A stretch of DNA of 64,000 bases. Origin: Shouchella clausii. Lineage in GTDB: Bacteria; Bacillota; Bacilli; Bacillales; Bacillaceae_D. The stretch spans positions 1-64,000 of the forward strand of contig NZ_BCXJ01000001.1 in NCBI RefSeq assembly GCF_001598215.1, in the 5' to 3' direction. Both the position numbers and the translations under genes were made by a program. Numbering within the stretch: position 1 is the first letter of the stretch; each line of letters begins with the position of its first letter. Shown here one piece after another: positions 40,005 to 48,605 of this stretch. Below the pieces are notes generated by a model. It saw nothing but the letters and a program-made list of their open reading frames with translations. It was not told the DNA's origin and did no database searches.

Positions 40005-41225
40005 ATGGGCTACTATGATGACCAGCAAGAAACGCGCTACCGCGAGCCAAATAAGAGCTCAAAAAAAGTGGCTGGTTTGTCCGCATTTGGCGGCGCCATC
40101 ATTGGCGGTGCGCTTGTATTAATCGCTTCACCAATTATGTCGAGCCTCGGCCTTGGCATAGATGATTCAGCAAGTGAAAACAACAACGCCAACACAGAAC
40201 CGAATACGGAACAAAACGCTGAAAATGTCATTAACCTCGACGTCAATTCAGCGGTCACGGACGTTGTGAGCAAAGTGTCCGATGCAGTCGTCGGCGTTAT
40301 TAACATGCAGCAAGCCAACATGTTCGGATCGAGTGAAACAGACGAAACAGGCACAGGTTCTGGTGTGGTTTATAAAAAAGAAGGCGACTCGGCATTCATC
40401 GTTACCAATAACCATGTAATTGAAGGCGCTTCGGAAATTGAAGTTGCCTTAACGGACGGCACCCGCGTTCCAGCAACGCTTGTAGGCCAAGATGAAATAA
40501 CGGACTTGGCTGTCCTTGAAATCGATGGGGAAAACGTCACAACCGTTGCCGAGTTCGGCAATTCCGATGAATTGAGCGTCGGCGAACCAGCGATTGCGAT
40601 AGGCAACCCACTTGGTCTTGAATTTGCCGGCAGCGTCACACAAGGCATTATCAGCGCAACAGAACGAAGCATTCCAGTCGATTTAAGCGGCAATGGCCAA
40701 ATTGATTGGAATGCAGAAGTACTGCAAACGGACGCAGCGATTAATCCCGGCAACAGTGGCGGTGCACTTATTAACATTAACGGCGAAGTCATCGGGATTA
40801 ATTCGATGAAAATTTCCGGCGTTGCAGAAGGGCTAGGCTTTGCAATCCCCGCGTCGATCGTACAGCCAACCATCAGCGATTTGGAACAATACGGGGAAGT
40901 ACGGCGCCCAACACTCGGCATCACATTGCGCTCACTCAATGAACTTCCAAGTTCCGCTCTCCAAGGAACGCTGAACTTGCCTGAAGACGTGACAGAGGGC
41001 GTTGTCATCGTCGGCGTCCAAAACGGCAGCGCTGCAGCCGATGCAGGCCTGCAAGAACGAGACGTCATCGTCGAAATTGACGGCGAAGCCATTGAAAACC
41101 CTCAAGACTTGCGCAAACTCTTATACGCTGAGCGCTCCATCGGCGACACCATTTCTGTCACACTCTACCGTGACGGCGACAAGCAAACAATCGATGTCAC
41201 CCTTGAAGAACAAAGCGACGTATAA
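40005..41225 (+). CDS. htrC: HtrA-like serine protease (YycK/HtrC type)
   Basis: A 406-residue membrane-anchored protease of the DegP/HtrA family, which handles misfolded proteins at the outer face of the membrane. One transmembrane helix (about 25-48), an acidic Asn-rich linker, then the trypsin domain with catalytic His in VTNNHVIEG, Asp in TDLAVLEI and Ser in PGNSGGAL. One PDZ domain (about 305-395). It follows walJ as in B. subtilis but has its own promoter. The third codon positions become unusually C-rich toward its end. YycK and YyxA are names used for this position. Confidence 0.92.
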   Translation: MGYYDDQQETRYREPNKSSKKVAGLSAFGGAIIGGALVLIASPIMSSLGLGIDDSASENNNANTEPNTEQNAENVINLDVNSAVTDVVSKVSDAVVGVINMQQANMFGSSETDETGTGSGVVYKKEGDSAFIVTNNHVIEGASEIEVALTDGTRVPATLVGQDEITDLAVLEIDGENVTTVAEFGNSDELSVGEPAIAIGNPLGLEFAGSVTQGIISATERSIPVDLSGNGQIDWNAEVLQTDAAINPGNSGGALININGEVIGINSMKISGVAEGLGFAIPASIVQPTISDLEQYGEVRRPTLGITLRSLNELPSSALQGTLNLPEDVTEGVVIVGVQNGSAAADAGLQERDVIVEIDGEAIENPQDLRKLLYAERSIGDTISVTLYRDGDKQTIDVTLEEQSDV

Positions 41226-41234
41226 ATAAATCCA

Positions 41235-41270
41235 CAGCTCCCGCGAACGACGCGCGGGAGCTGTTTTTTT
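41235..41270 (+). terminator. Terminator after htrC
   Basis: CAGCTCCCGCG (41235-41245) pairs with CGCGGGAGCTG (41253-41263), followed by TTTTTTT. Confidence 0.92.
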
Positions 41271-41274
41271 GCCT

Positions 41275-41586
41275 TGTGGATTGTGCAAAAGAAGCACTCG
41301 CTGTGGATAGCCAAGCCATGCTATAATAGCAAACGACGAAAGAAAGGACGGATTCAATTGCTTTACGCCTGCACAGAACATATCGAACTAGCCCTAGACG
41401 TCGCCGTAGACGAATGGGAAGTCGCACCCAAAATCGAAAAAACCACAGACGACAACGAAGCCACATGTAGCTACTGTGGAAACAAAGCCACATATACTGT
41501 GGCAAAATAATCAGATATACACACTGTTGATATGTGGATAAGTTATGTGGATAAACTGTTTGCATCTAAAAAAGGAGTTATACACA
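41275..41586. other. Cluster of DnaA boxes around the CxxH gene and rlmH start
   Basis: Two perfect boxes TGTGGATAA (41533-41541, 41546-41554) stand 13 bp apart. One-mismatch boxes are TGTGGATAG (41302-41310) and TTATACACA (41578-41586). Weaker ones are TGTGGATTG (41275-41283) and ATATACACA (41515-41523). The box at 41302 lies where the -35 of a promoter with TATAAT at 41322-41327 would be; the box at 41578 lies between the rlmH ribosome site and its start. Confidence 0.75.
41358..41510 (+). CDS. CxxH/CxxC small protein (BA_5709 family)
   Basis: A 50-residue protein starting with TTG 6 bases after AAAGGACGG. It has CTEHIELALDVAVDE near the start and CSYCGNKATYTV near the end, which together resemble the CxxH/CxxC small protein family found beside rlmH in Bacillus. 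The cysteines and histidine probably bind zinc. The longer upstream frame lacks a ribosome site. Function unknown. Confidence 0.82.
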   Translation: MLYACTEHIELALDVAVDEWEVAPKIEKTTDDNEATCSYCGNKATYTVAK

Positions 41587-41587
41587 A

Positions 41588-42067
41588 GTGAATATCACGA
41601 TTCTATCCGTCGGCAAACTAAAAGAAAAATACGTAAAACAAGGCATCGACGAATACAAAAAGCGCCTAAGCGCCTACGCCAAAATCCAAGAAATCGAAGT
41701 CGCCGACGAAAAAGCACCCGAACACTTAAGCACCGAAGACATGCGCCTCGTCAAGAAAAAAGAAGGCGAACGCCTCCTCGCCAAAATAAGCGCCGACAGC
41801 CACGTCATCGCTCTGGCAATCGAAGGCAACATGAAAACAAGCGAACAGCTCGCCAAAGGCATCGACCAACTCGCCCTCCACGGCAAAAGCAAACTCACAT
41901 TCGTCATCGGCGGCTCCCTCGGCCTATCCGAAGACGTCTATGCCCGCGCCGACGAACTGCTGTCATTCTCAAAAATGACATTCCCCCACCAACTGATGAA
42001 ACTCGTGCTATTTGAGCAGCTGTACCGGAGTTTTCGGATTATGAGGGGGGAGCCGTATCATAAGTAG
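41588..42067 (+). CDS. rlmH: 23S rRNA (pseudouridine1915-N3)-methyltransferase RlmH
   Basis: A 159-residue SPOUT methyltransferase that methylates pseudouridine 1915 of 23S rRNA. It has [27 protein letters not shown] and the C-terminal [18 protein letters not shown] start after AAAGGAG. This is orfX of staphylococci, where SCC elements insert at the 3' end. Most of the gene has strikingly C-rich third positions; the last 20 or so codons switch to G-rich usage. An AT-rich region begins right after the stop. Confidence 0.96.
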   Translation: MNITILSVGKLKEKYVKQGIDEYKKRLSAYAKIQEIEVADEKAPEHLSTEDMRLVKKKEGERLLAKISADSHVIALAIEGNMKTSEQLAKGIDQLALHGKSKLTFVIGGSLGLSEDVYARADELLSFSKMTFPHQLMKLVLFEQLYRSFRIMRGEPYHK

Positions 42068-42155
42068 AGGCAAAAAAAGTTGTAAATAAGGATGGCATTT
42101 TGTTGTCGGAAGCGGATAACGGTTGTGAAGAATTAACTTCTTTATCCGTTTCACG

Positions 42156-42260
42156 TTACAACTTAAGTGTAAATGTTGTGGATCTGTTGACCTCTGTAAA
42201 ATCAAAGTCGAGTTCAATCTTATTAACCGTTCGTATACGTTCCTTTAATTGCTTAGTCAT
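42156..42260 (-). pseudogene. Decayed ORF fragment downstream of rlmH
   Basis: On the minus strand a short open stretch reads MTKQLKERIRTVNKIELDFDF and continues to a stop at 42156-42158. Upstream of it the same frame reads on as DTVIKKI after an in-frame stop, so it looks like the C-terminal remnant of a longer gene. I do not recognise the family with certainty. The rest of the 360-bp gap holds an inverted repeat CGGATAA/TTATCCG (42113-42148) and the next promoter. Confidence 0.25.
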
Positions 42261-42352
42261 AATTTTTTTAATCACAGTATCTTATACATCTGGATATCCC
42301 ATCACTCTTTGAATTAATCATTTAATAGAGAGTAAATAGGTAACTAATTGTA

Positions 42353-42404
42353 TTGACAAATTGTATGCGCTGTCATATGCTTAATATGTAGACCGTTTGG
42401 TATA
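42353..42404 (+). promoter_or_regulatory. Promoter and operator of the tetR gene
   Basis: TTGACA (42353-42358) and TATGCT (42376-42381) are 17 bp apart. Just downstream TGTAGACCGTTTGGTATA (42387-42404) is an imperfect palindrome sharing TGTAGACC with the perfect operator at 43008, so the repressor probably regulates itself. Confidence 0.7.
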
Positions 42405-42429
42405 AATAAAAAGCGAGGACTGTTATAAC

Positions 42430-42990
42430 GTGAAAAGAAATACTAGGGAAGAAATGATTAAGGCAACTGCAAAACTATTGCAAACCAAAGGTTACATAGG
42501 AACAGGAATGAATGATATCATTCAATTAAGTGGAGCACCAAAAGGGTCAATTTACTATCATTTCCCACAGGGAAAAGAGCAATTAGCGATTGAAGCTGTA
42601 AATTGGACAAGAGAGATGGTAACTAAGTATATCAAAGAAAAACTAACACTTTATAAGGACCCAGTTCAAGCGATACAACAATTTATCATGGAGAGTGCAG
42701 AACGTTTTGAGAAAGATAATTACTTTTTTGGTGTCCCTATTACTGCCTTAGTTCTAGAAACATCCTCAATTAGTGAGAACTTGAGAAAATCTTGCGAAGA
42801 GGTATTTGAAACTTGGGGTAATGAATTTTCTAATCTATTAATAGCAAACGGTTACGAAAGTGAGGAGGCATCTGAAATTGGGATGATTATAAACACAATG
42901 ATTCAAGGTGCGTTTGTTATATCTTTGTCCCGTAAAGATTCCACTGCATTAAAGGCAATAGCACATAAGATACCCTTAATCATGAAATAA
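42430..42990 (+). CDS. TetR-family transcriptional repressor (LmrA/YxaF type)
   Basis: A 186-residue regulator. The N-terminal helix-turn-helix (about 8-55, MIKATAKLLQTKGYIGTGMNDIIQLSGAPKGSIY... in short pieces typical of TetR) is followed by the YYHFPQGKEQL segment characteristic of the LmrA/YxaF subgroup. GTG start after GCGAGGA. It is the first gene of the nucleoside-salvage segment and its operator recurs before the phosphorylase gene. The ligand is presumably a nucleoside or related metabolite, by context only. Confidence 0.88.
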   Translation: MKRNTREEMIKATAKLLQTKGYIGTGMNDIIQLSGAPKGSIYYHFPQGKEQLAIEAVNWTREMVTKYIKEKLTLYKDPVQAIQQFIMESAERFEKDNYFFGVPITALVLETSSISENLRKSCEEVFETWGNEFSNLLIANGYESEEASEIGMIINTMIQGAFVISLSRKDSTALKAIAHKIPLIMK

Positions 42991-43007
42991 TTTTTTTATA
43001 ATCATTA

Positions 43008-43023
43008 TGTAGACCGGTCTACA
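43008..43023. promoter_or_regulatory. TetR-type operator before the phosphorylase gene
   Basis: TGTAGACCGGTCTACA is a perfect 16-bp palindrome. It starts 6 bp after a TATAAT (42997-43002), so a bound repressor would block the transcription start. It resembles LmrA/QdoR-type boxes. Confidence 0.8.
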
Positions 43024-43064
43024 AAAAATAGTTTGTTAAAAACATAAAAAATGGAGGTATTAAC

Positions 43065-43886
43065 ATGCATAAAACTGAAGATATTCTAAAAGCAAAGGAC
43101 TTTATATTAAGTAAGACAAACATTATTCCTGAAATTGGTATTATTCTTGGATCGGGTTTAGGTAATCTAGCTGATGAAATTGAAAGCGCTGTAGTTATTC
43201 CTTATGAAGATATTCCCCATTTCACAAAATCAGATGGAATCGGTGGTCATTCAAATGAATTAGTTATCGGGAAATTTCAAGGTAAAAATATAGTGGCAAT
43301 GAAAGGGCGTTATCACTATTATGAAGGCTATTCCCTAGATGAAGTGACTTTCCCAGTAAGGGTTATAAAAGCACTAGGAGCCGAAAATCTAATAATTACG
43401 AACTCATGTGGAGCAGTTAATACGGACTTTAAACCTGGCGAATTAATGTTAATTACGGATCACATAAACTTAGTAGGTACCAACCCCTTAATAGGGAAAA
43501 ATAATGATGATTTAGGTATGCGTTTCCCTGATGTTTCTGAGGTCTATAACCGTGAATTACGTAATTTAGCTTTACAAGTTGCTGAAGAAAATAACCTTAC
43601 ACTACAACAAGGTGTCTACGGTTGGTGGAGTGGTCCCGTTTATGAAACTCCTGCTGAAATTCGAATGATTCGTATTTTAGGTGGAGATGCAATTGGTATG
43701 TCTACTGTACCTGAAGCAACTGTTGCTATACATTCAGGTCTTAAGGTATTAGGTATCTCTTGCTTGACTAATATGGCTTGTGGCATTCTTGATCAACCAT
43801 TAAGCCACGAAGAAGTAATCGAAGTCGCTGGAAAGTCACGCTCTACATTTGTTCATCTTATTAAAAATATAATAAGTAAAATGTGA
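43065..43886 (+). CDS. punA: Purine-nucleoside phosphorylase (trimeric type)
   Basis: A 273-residue enzyme that splits inosine and guanosine with phosphate to base and ribose-1-phosphate. GSGLGNLADEIE near the start is the phosphate loop; GRYHYYEGY, TNSCGAVN and GMSTVPEATVAIHSG follow the PNP/MTAP family 2 pattern. A strong GGAGGT site precedes the ATG. Low GC compared with the core genes. Ribose-1-phosphate would feed the phosphopentomutase encoded downstream. Confidence 0.92.
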   Translation: MHKTEDILKAKDFILSKTNIIPEIGIILGSGLGNLADEIESAVVIPYEDIPHFTKSDGIGGHSNELVIGKFQGKNIVAMKGRYHYYEGYSLDEVTFPVRVIKALGAENLIITNSCGAVNTDFKPGELMLITDHINLVGTNPLIGKNNDDLGMRFPDVSEVYNRELRNLALQVAEENNLTLQQGVYGWWSGPVYETPAEIRMIRILGGDAIGMSTVPEATVAIHSGLKVLGISCLTNMACGILDQPLSHEEVIEVAGKSRSTFVHLIKNIISKM

Positions 43887-44040
43887 GCTCTCACAAGTTC
43901 TGGTATAGAAATAAAGAAGTTATAGAAAGGTCAGATTATTACTAATCTATAATTCTGATCTTTCCATTATTAACTGATACTTAATTAACCAAATTCCATA
44001 ATTAAACTTAAACTTGATATACAGGGGGGAACAATACAAA

Positions 44041-45270
44041 ATGAATATCATTTGGGGATTAGCGGGATGTAGCTTCATCATTTTATTGTGTTTTCTTTTA
44101 TCTGAAAACAAAAAATCAATTAATATCAAAACTGTTACAATAGGTTTTATTTTGCAAGCACTTTTTGGCTATATAGTTTTAAAATGGCAGTTTGGTAAGA
44201 ATCTTCTTTCAGCTGTATCAGATGGTATTAACGGTATCATTAATTATGGACGTACAGGACTAGAGTTTGTTTTCGGACCGTTAGCTGAGAGCGGTGGAGA
44301 AGTCGGGGTATTTGCGGTTACTGTACTTGGAATGATTATATTCTTAACCATTTTAATCGAGTTACTTTATCATTTTGGAATCATGCAAATAATAGTTCGA
44401 TATATAGGTGGATTTATTACCAAAATTATGGGCGTATCTTACTCGGAGTCGATAACTGCTGCTGCAAATATGTTTGTAGGAAATACTCAGGCACCTTTAA
44501 TCGTAAAACCGTATGTCAAAAACATGACAAGATCACAGTTATTTTCTGTTATGGTTGGTAGTTTAGCCTCTGTATCGGGAGCTGTAATGATTGGTTTAGC
44601 TGCAATGGGTATACCCTTAGATTATCTATTATCGGCTGCGGTAATGTCCGCACCTGCAGGTATTATGATAGCGAAATTTATTATACCAGAAAAAGATGTA
44701 GTAATGGAAGATGAATGGAAGCAAATCTCAGTCGATTCAGAAGAGAAAGAAAAAAAGAGAAACCTTATTGATGTTATCTCTGAAAGTTCGAGAGAAGGGT
44801 TGAGGTTCGCGGTTAACGTAGGTTTAATGCTCATAGCCTTTATAGGATTAATTTCACTCCTTAATGGTTTATTAGGGTGGGGCGGATCCTTAGTTGGATG
44901 GGATAATCTCTCTCTTGAACTGATTCTTGGTTATTTGTTTGCGCCAATTGCTTTTGTTATTGGAATTCCGTGGAGTGAAGCACTCATAGCGGGTAATATG
45001 CTTGCGCAAAAACTTTTACTGAATGAGTTTGTAGCGTTTGCTAACCTTTCTTCAATTCTTGATTCGGTATCTGAAAGAACGATTGCCGTCTTAACTTTCG
45101 CACTAAGTGGTTTTGCTAACTTCGGAGCTGCAGGAGGTATTGTTGCCATGCTGTCCGATATGGTACCACAAAAAAAGGTAATGATTCAAAAACTAATGAT
45201 GAAAGCTTTAATTGCAGCCACATTGGCAAATCTCTTAAATGGAGCAATTGTAACCATATTTATTTTATAG
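44041..45270 (+). CDS. nupC: NupC/CNT-family nucleoside transporter
   Basis: A 409-residue membrane protein of the concentrative nucleoside transporter family: N-terminal helices (FIILLCFLLSE), GVFAVTVLGMIIFLT, a gating region with AAANMFVGNTQAPLIVKPY, and C-terminal VRTI-like ALSGFANFGAAGGIVAMLSDM. It takes up nucleosides by proton or sodium symport. The ATG at 44041 follows AGGGGGGAA; the upstream in-frame ATG has no site. It lies 154 bp after punA, and the gap holds AT-rich DNA with no gene. Confidence 0.9.
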   Translation: MNIIWGLAGCSFIILLCFLLSENKKSINIKTVTIGFILQALFGYIVLKWQFGKNLLSAVSDGINGIINYGRTGLEFVFGPLAESGGEVGVFAVTVLGMIIFLTILIELLYHFGIMQIIVRYIGGFITKIMGVSYSESITAAANMFVGNTQAPLIVKPYVKNMTRSQLFSVMVGSLASVSGAVMIGLAAMGIPLDYLLSAAVMSAPAGIMIAKFIIPEKDVVMEDEWKQISVDSEEKEKKRNLIDVISESSREGLRFAVNVGLMLIAFIGLISLLNGLLGWGGSLVGWDNLSLELILGYLFAPIAFVIGIPWSEALIAGNMLAQKLLLNEFVAFANLSSILDSVSERTIAVLTFALSGFANFGAAGGIVAMLSDMVPQKKVMIQKLMMKALIAATLANLLNGAIVTIFIL

Positions 45271-45393
45271 TTTGAGAATAAGTTATTCTCATATTAGAGA
45301 AGGATGTTTTTATTCAAGCTGTAATCATTGTTTGATGACACATCCTATCTTTTTTGGTAATACGAAAATAATAATGAAAGAAGGTCTGTAATA

Positions 45394-46614
45394 ATGAAAA
45401 CACAACATATTGATAATAAAGGTCCAAAAAAATTACAGAACCTTATTTTAATAATTGGAATCGTATTAGTAGCTTTCAACTTACGACCCGCGATTAATTC
45501 AGTTGGCCCTTTAATTCGTTTAATTAGAGAGGATATTAATATAAGCAACGGAATTGCAGGTCTGTTAACTAGTTTACCGTTGATTGCATTTGCGACTGTT
45601 TCACCTATTGTTCCTAAAATAGCTAGGAAGCTTACTAATGAACGAGCACTGATTATCGGTTTAGTATTAATCATTCTAGGTATTGGAATACGTTCTGTTT
45701 CAATCCTCACTCTATTATTAATAGGGACCCTTATTATTGGTACTGGTATAGCGATATGCAATGTTTTACTACCTAGTATAATTAAAGATAATTTCCCGTT
45801 GAAAATTGCTTTTATGACAGGTCTATACACGACAGCTATGGGAGTATTTGCAGCTGCTGCTTCAGGACTAAGTTTTCCTTTTACAAAGATGTTAAACATC
45901 AATTGGCAGGCTTCCTTGCTCATATGGATGATACCTGCAATCATGGCTGTAGTTATTTGGATATATATCTATAGAAAGACCGATGTAAACAAAGAAAATA
46001 AATCAGAAATACCCGAAAATAATAATCCTGTTAATAATCGGATGTGGCATTCCGCTCTGGCATGGCAAGTTGCTGCACTCTTAGGCTTACAATCATTTTT
46101 ATTTTATGTGACTATCTCTTGGTTGCCGGAAATCCTTCATGATTATGGGGTGAGTTTGGCTACGGCAGGATGGATGCTATCTTTGGCCCAGATTATTGGA
46201 TTACCTGCCAGTTTTCTAGTCCCAATAATTGCCGGGAAACAGAAAACTCAAAGTTTTATCGCTGTATCAATGGGAGTTTCAGCTCTAATTGGTTATTCCG
46301 GACTCTTAGTAGGTAGTTCAATGGCGGTTATGGTTATTAGTATTATCTTAATTGGAATTACATTGAGCGGTGGTTTTGCATTAGCCTTGACTTTATTAGG
46401 ATTACGCGCAAAAACATCCGAGCAGGCTTCAGAACTATCAGGCATGGCCCAGTCTCTAGGGTATTTATTAGCTGCAATAGGTCCATTCGCTATAGGGTTG
46501 TTATTTGATTTAACAAATAGTTGGACTACCCCACTATTTGCTTTAATTTTAATATCTATATTAATAATGTTTTTCGGCTACAAAGCGGGAAGAGACAAGT
46601 ATGTATTAAATTAA
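45394..46614 (+). CDS. MFS transporter, CynX/NimT family
   Basis: A 406-residue twelve-helix transporter. FNLRPAINSVGPLIRLIRED near the start and WLPEILHDYGVSLATAGWMLSL in the second half match the CynX/NimT (YycB-like) family of cyanate or 2-nitroimidazole transporters. In this setting it may move a base or nucleoside; that is inference. Low GC like its neighbours. RBS AGAAGG. Confidence 0.85.
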   Translation: MKTQHIDNKGPKKLQNLILIIGIVLVAFNLRPAINSVGPLIRLIREDINISNGIAGLLTSLPLIAFATVSPIVPKIARKLTNERALIIGLVLIILGIGIRSVSILTLLLIGTLIIGTGIAICNVLLPSIIKDNFPLKIAFMTGLYTTAMGVFAAAASGLSFPFTKMLNINWQASLLIWMIPAIMAVVIWIYIYRKTDVNKENKSEIPENNNPVNNRMWHSALAWQVAALLGLQSFLFYVTISWLPEILHDYGVSLATAGWMLSLAQIIGLPASFLVPIIAGKQKTQSFIAVSMGVSALIGYSGLLVGSSMAVMVISIILIGITLSGGFALALTLLGLRAKTSEQASELSGMAQSLGYLLAAIGPFAIGLLFDLTNSWTTPLFALILISILIMFFGYKAGRDKYVLN

Positions 46615-46739
46615 TTAAAGCGAATCATCTTGAAATGTCCCAAAAAACCAGTGCAGAACTTTGCATTTAGAGAAGCTTACACTTTTCTTTTACACCTTTT
46701 TAAAAATTACTCCATTAACTTACATATAGCTATGTCAAC

Positions 46740-46878
46740 TGGATTCGCATATTCAGCCTTCTTAATTGATAAGAAAAATTATAGTATTATATTGATGTTC
46801 TAGCAGCAATTGCTATAGTAGCTATCGCATGTTTTTAGTTGGTCGTAAAATAAACAAATATACAAATAAAGGAAGATA
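46740..46878 (+). pseudogene. Remnant of a membrane-transporter C-terminus
   Basis: Between the MFS gene and deoB, three frames carry pieces that read as one decayed protein end: TGFAYSAFLIDKKNYSIILMF, then LAAIAIVAIACF, then [11 protein letters not shown]. The hydrophobic stretch followed by a basic tail looks like the last helix of an MFS protein. At least two frameshifts are needed. The remaining part of this 272-bp gap shows nothing else. Confidence 0.35.
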
Positions 46879-46886
46879 TATCCAAT

Positions 46887-48062
46887 ATGCAGTTTAAACG
46901 TATTCATTTAATCGTCATGGACTCAGTGGGAATCGGCGAAGCGAAAGATGCGGCCCAATTTAATGATGTTGGTGCGCATACCCTATTACACATCGCAGAG
47001 CATATGGATGGACTCCATTTGCCTAATCTAGCAAAATTAGGTCTATCTAATATTGAACAAATTAAAGGTGTTCCAAAAGCTGATAAACCATTTGCCTATT
47101 ATACAAAGTTACAAGAAAAGTCTGTTGGGAAAGATACTATGACAGGTCATTGGGAAATCATGGGCTTAAATATTGATAAACCATTTAATGTGTTTCCAAA
47201 TGGGTTCCCTCATAAATTAATTAAACAAATTGAAGAATTAACAGGCCGTAAAGTAGTTGGTAATAAACCAGCGAGTGGCACAGCTATTATTGATGAATAC
47301 GGCGAACACCAAATGAAAACAGGTGATTTGATTGTCTACACATCGTCAGATCCTGTTTTACAAATTGCAGCACATGAAGAAATCATCCCACTAGAGGAAC
47401 TGTATGACATTTGTGAAAAAGTTCGAGAGATTACGAAAGCCCCTGCCTATCTTATTGGTCGAATTATTTCAAGACCTTATATAGGTAAACCTGGGAACTT
47501 TACAAGAACTTCCAATCGACATGATTATGCATTAAAACCATTTAGCAAAACTGTCATGAATAGCCTGCAAGAAGGGGGCTACGATGTTATTGCCATTGGT
47601 AAAATTCATGATATTTTTGATGGTGAAGGTATTACAAAATCGGTCCGTACAAAAGACAACATGGATGGTATGGACAAATTACTCGAGATTATTAAGACAG
47701 ATTTCGCAGGATTGAGCTTCTTAAATTTAGTCGATTTTGATGCCTTATACGGGCATCGCCGTGATCCTGTTGGTTATGGAAAAGCATTAGAGGAGTTTGA
47801 TCAACGTTTAACTGAGGTATTTGATGCAATTTCTGAAGATGATTTATTCATTATTACAGCTGATCACGGGAATGATCCAACATTCCCTGGTACAGATCAT
47901 ACCCGTGAATACATTCCTTTATTAGCCTATTCTAAAAAGTTAACGGGAGCAGGTAAACTACCTGAAAATGATACATTTGCTGATATCGGAGCAACTATTG
48001 CAGATAATTTTAATGTTAGGATGCCAGAACACGGTACTTCTTTTTTAGGTTACTTAAAATAA
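46887..48062 (+). CDS. deoB: Phosphopentomutase
   Basis: A 391-residue alkaline-phosphatase-superfamily enzyme that interconverts ribose-1-phosphate and ribose-5-phosphate (and the deoxy forms). The metal and nucleophile motifs [17 protein letters not shown] (nucleophile Thr) and TADHGNDP...DHTREYIP are complete. It links nucleoside phosphorolysis to the pentose phosphate pathway. RBS AAAGGAAG. Same low GC as the island. A terminator follows. Confidence 0.95.
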   Translation: MQFKRIHLIVMDSVGIGEAKDAAQFNDVGAHTLLHIAEHMDGLHLPNLAKLGLSNIEQIKGVPKADKPFAYYTKLQEKSVGKDTMTGHWEIMGLNIDKPFNVFPNGFPHKLIKQIEELTGRKVVGNKPASGTAIIDEYGEHQMKTGDLIVYTSSDPVLQIAAHEEIIPLEELYDICEKVREITKAPAYLIGRIISRPYIGKPGNFTRTSNRHDYALKPFSKTVMNSLQEGGYDVIAIGKIHDIFDGEGITKSVRTKDNMDGMDKLLEIIKTDFAGLSFLNLVDFDALYGHRRDPVGYGKALEEFDQRLTEVFDAISEDDLFIITADHGNDPTFPGTDHTREYIPLLAYSKKLTGAGKLPENDTFADIGATIADNFNVRMPEHGTSFLGYLK

Positions 48063-48068
48063 TATGTG

Positions 48069-48112
48069 AAACATCAGGCAATTCCCAAATACGGCCGGAC
48101 TGCCTGATGTTT
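48069..48112 (+). terminator. Terminator after deoB
   Basis: AAACATCAGGCA (48069-48080) pairs perfectly with TGCCTGATGTTT (48101-48112) around a 20-base loop. Confidence 0.8.
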
Positions 48113-48123
48113 ATATTTACAAC

Positions 48124-48294
48124 CTACCTCTTCCCAAACTTTAATACCTCCAAACAAAGCATGACGAATACGACTGAAGTAAGCACCAAGAAAGAAATAA
48201 CCGCTCCTATCAAACTTTTCTCTATGTACTTTGAAAGAAGATACAAAGTCATACTCCCCACAACAAAATAGATAACATATCGTAGGTATTTCAT
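48124..48294 (-). CDS. Small two-helix membrane protein (hypothetical)
   Basis: A 56-residue ORF with two hydrophobic helices (about 4-20 and 28-50) separated by SKYIEKS and ending LKFGKR. GAGGGG lies about 12 bases upstream of the ATG. Other frames across 48074-48558 on the same strand are longer but lack membrane or domain features and look like shadows. I do not recognise the family. The 544-bp gap holds only this and the next promoter. Confidence 0.4.
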   Translation of the reverse strand: MKYLRYVIYFVVGSMTLYLLSKYIEKSLIGAVISFLVLTSVVFVMLCLEVLKFGKR

Positions 48295-48525
48295 TTAGTT
48301 GTATCAATCCCCTCGTTACTAAGAACCAATCGCGTCTATCGTTTCTAGGAATTTGAAGGCGCCAACACGATCCATTAACTGCTTCCCTCGCTCTCGTGTA
48401 ATTATATAATATCGCCAAACAAACAGGGCCACTTTTTGTACTGTCTTTTTCTTTTTGTAATGCCAAATGATTGCCAAGAAGTAACACTGGCGGACTTTCC
48501 TCCTCCCTCCCCCCAAACTTCCATA

Positions 48526-48590
48526 TTGACAAATCTGTGAACCACTGTTAAGCTCCAAATAGATTCAACTTAGATCTAAGTTAGATTCAT
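48526..48590 (+). promoter_or_regulatory. Promoter and operator of the acid-sugar operon
   Basis: TTGACA (48526-48531) and TAAGCT (48549-48554) are 17 bp apart. Downstream lies a perfect 16-bp palindrome AACTTAGATCTAAGTT (48567-48582), flanked on both sides by AGATTCA (48561-48567 and 48583-48589). It fits a dimeric GntR-type repressor, plausibly the one encoded in this operon. Confidence 0.6.
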
Positions 48591-48605
48591 GGTGGTGAAA
48601 AAAGA

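Noticed and set aside
41545-42015. Long Arg/Lys-rich ORF overlapping rlmH on the same strand
   Set aside because: It is an out-of-frame reading of rlmH, kept open by that gene's C-rich codon use. Its composition is implausible and RlmH is clearly the real protein.
42100-42312. 70-residue plus-strand ORF between rlmH and tetR
   Set aside because: No ribosome site and no motif; the minus-strand frame through it looks more protein-like, though decayed.
48074-48532. 152-residue minus-strand ORF in the gap before the acid-sugar kinase
   Set aside because: Overlaps the deoB terminator, has no domain or ribosome site, and competes with a better small membrane ORF in another frame.
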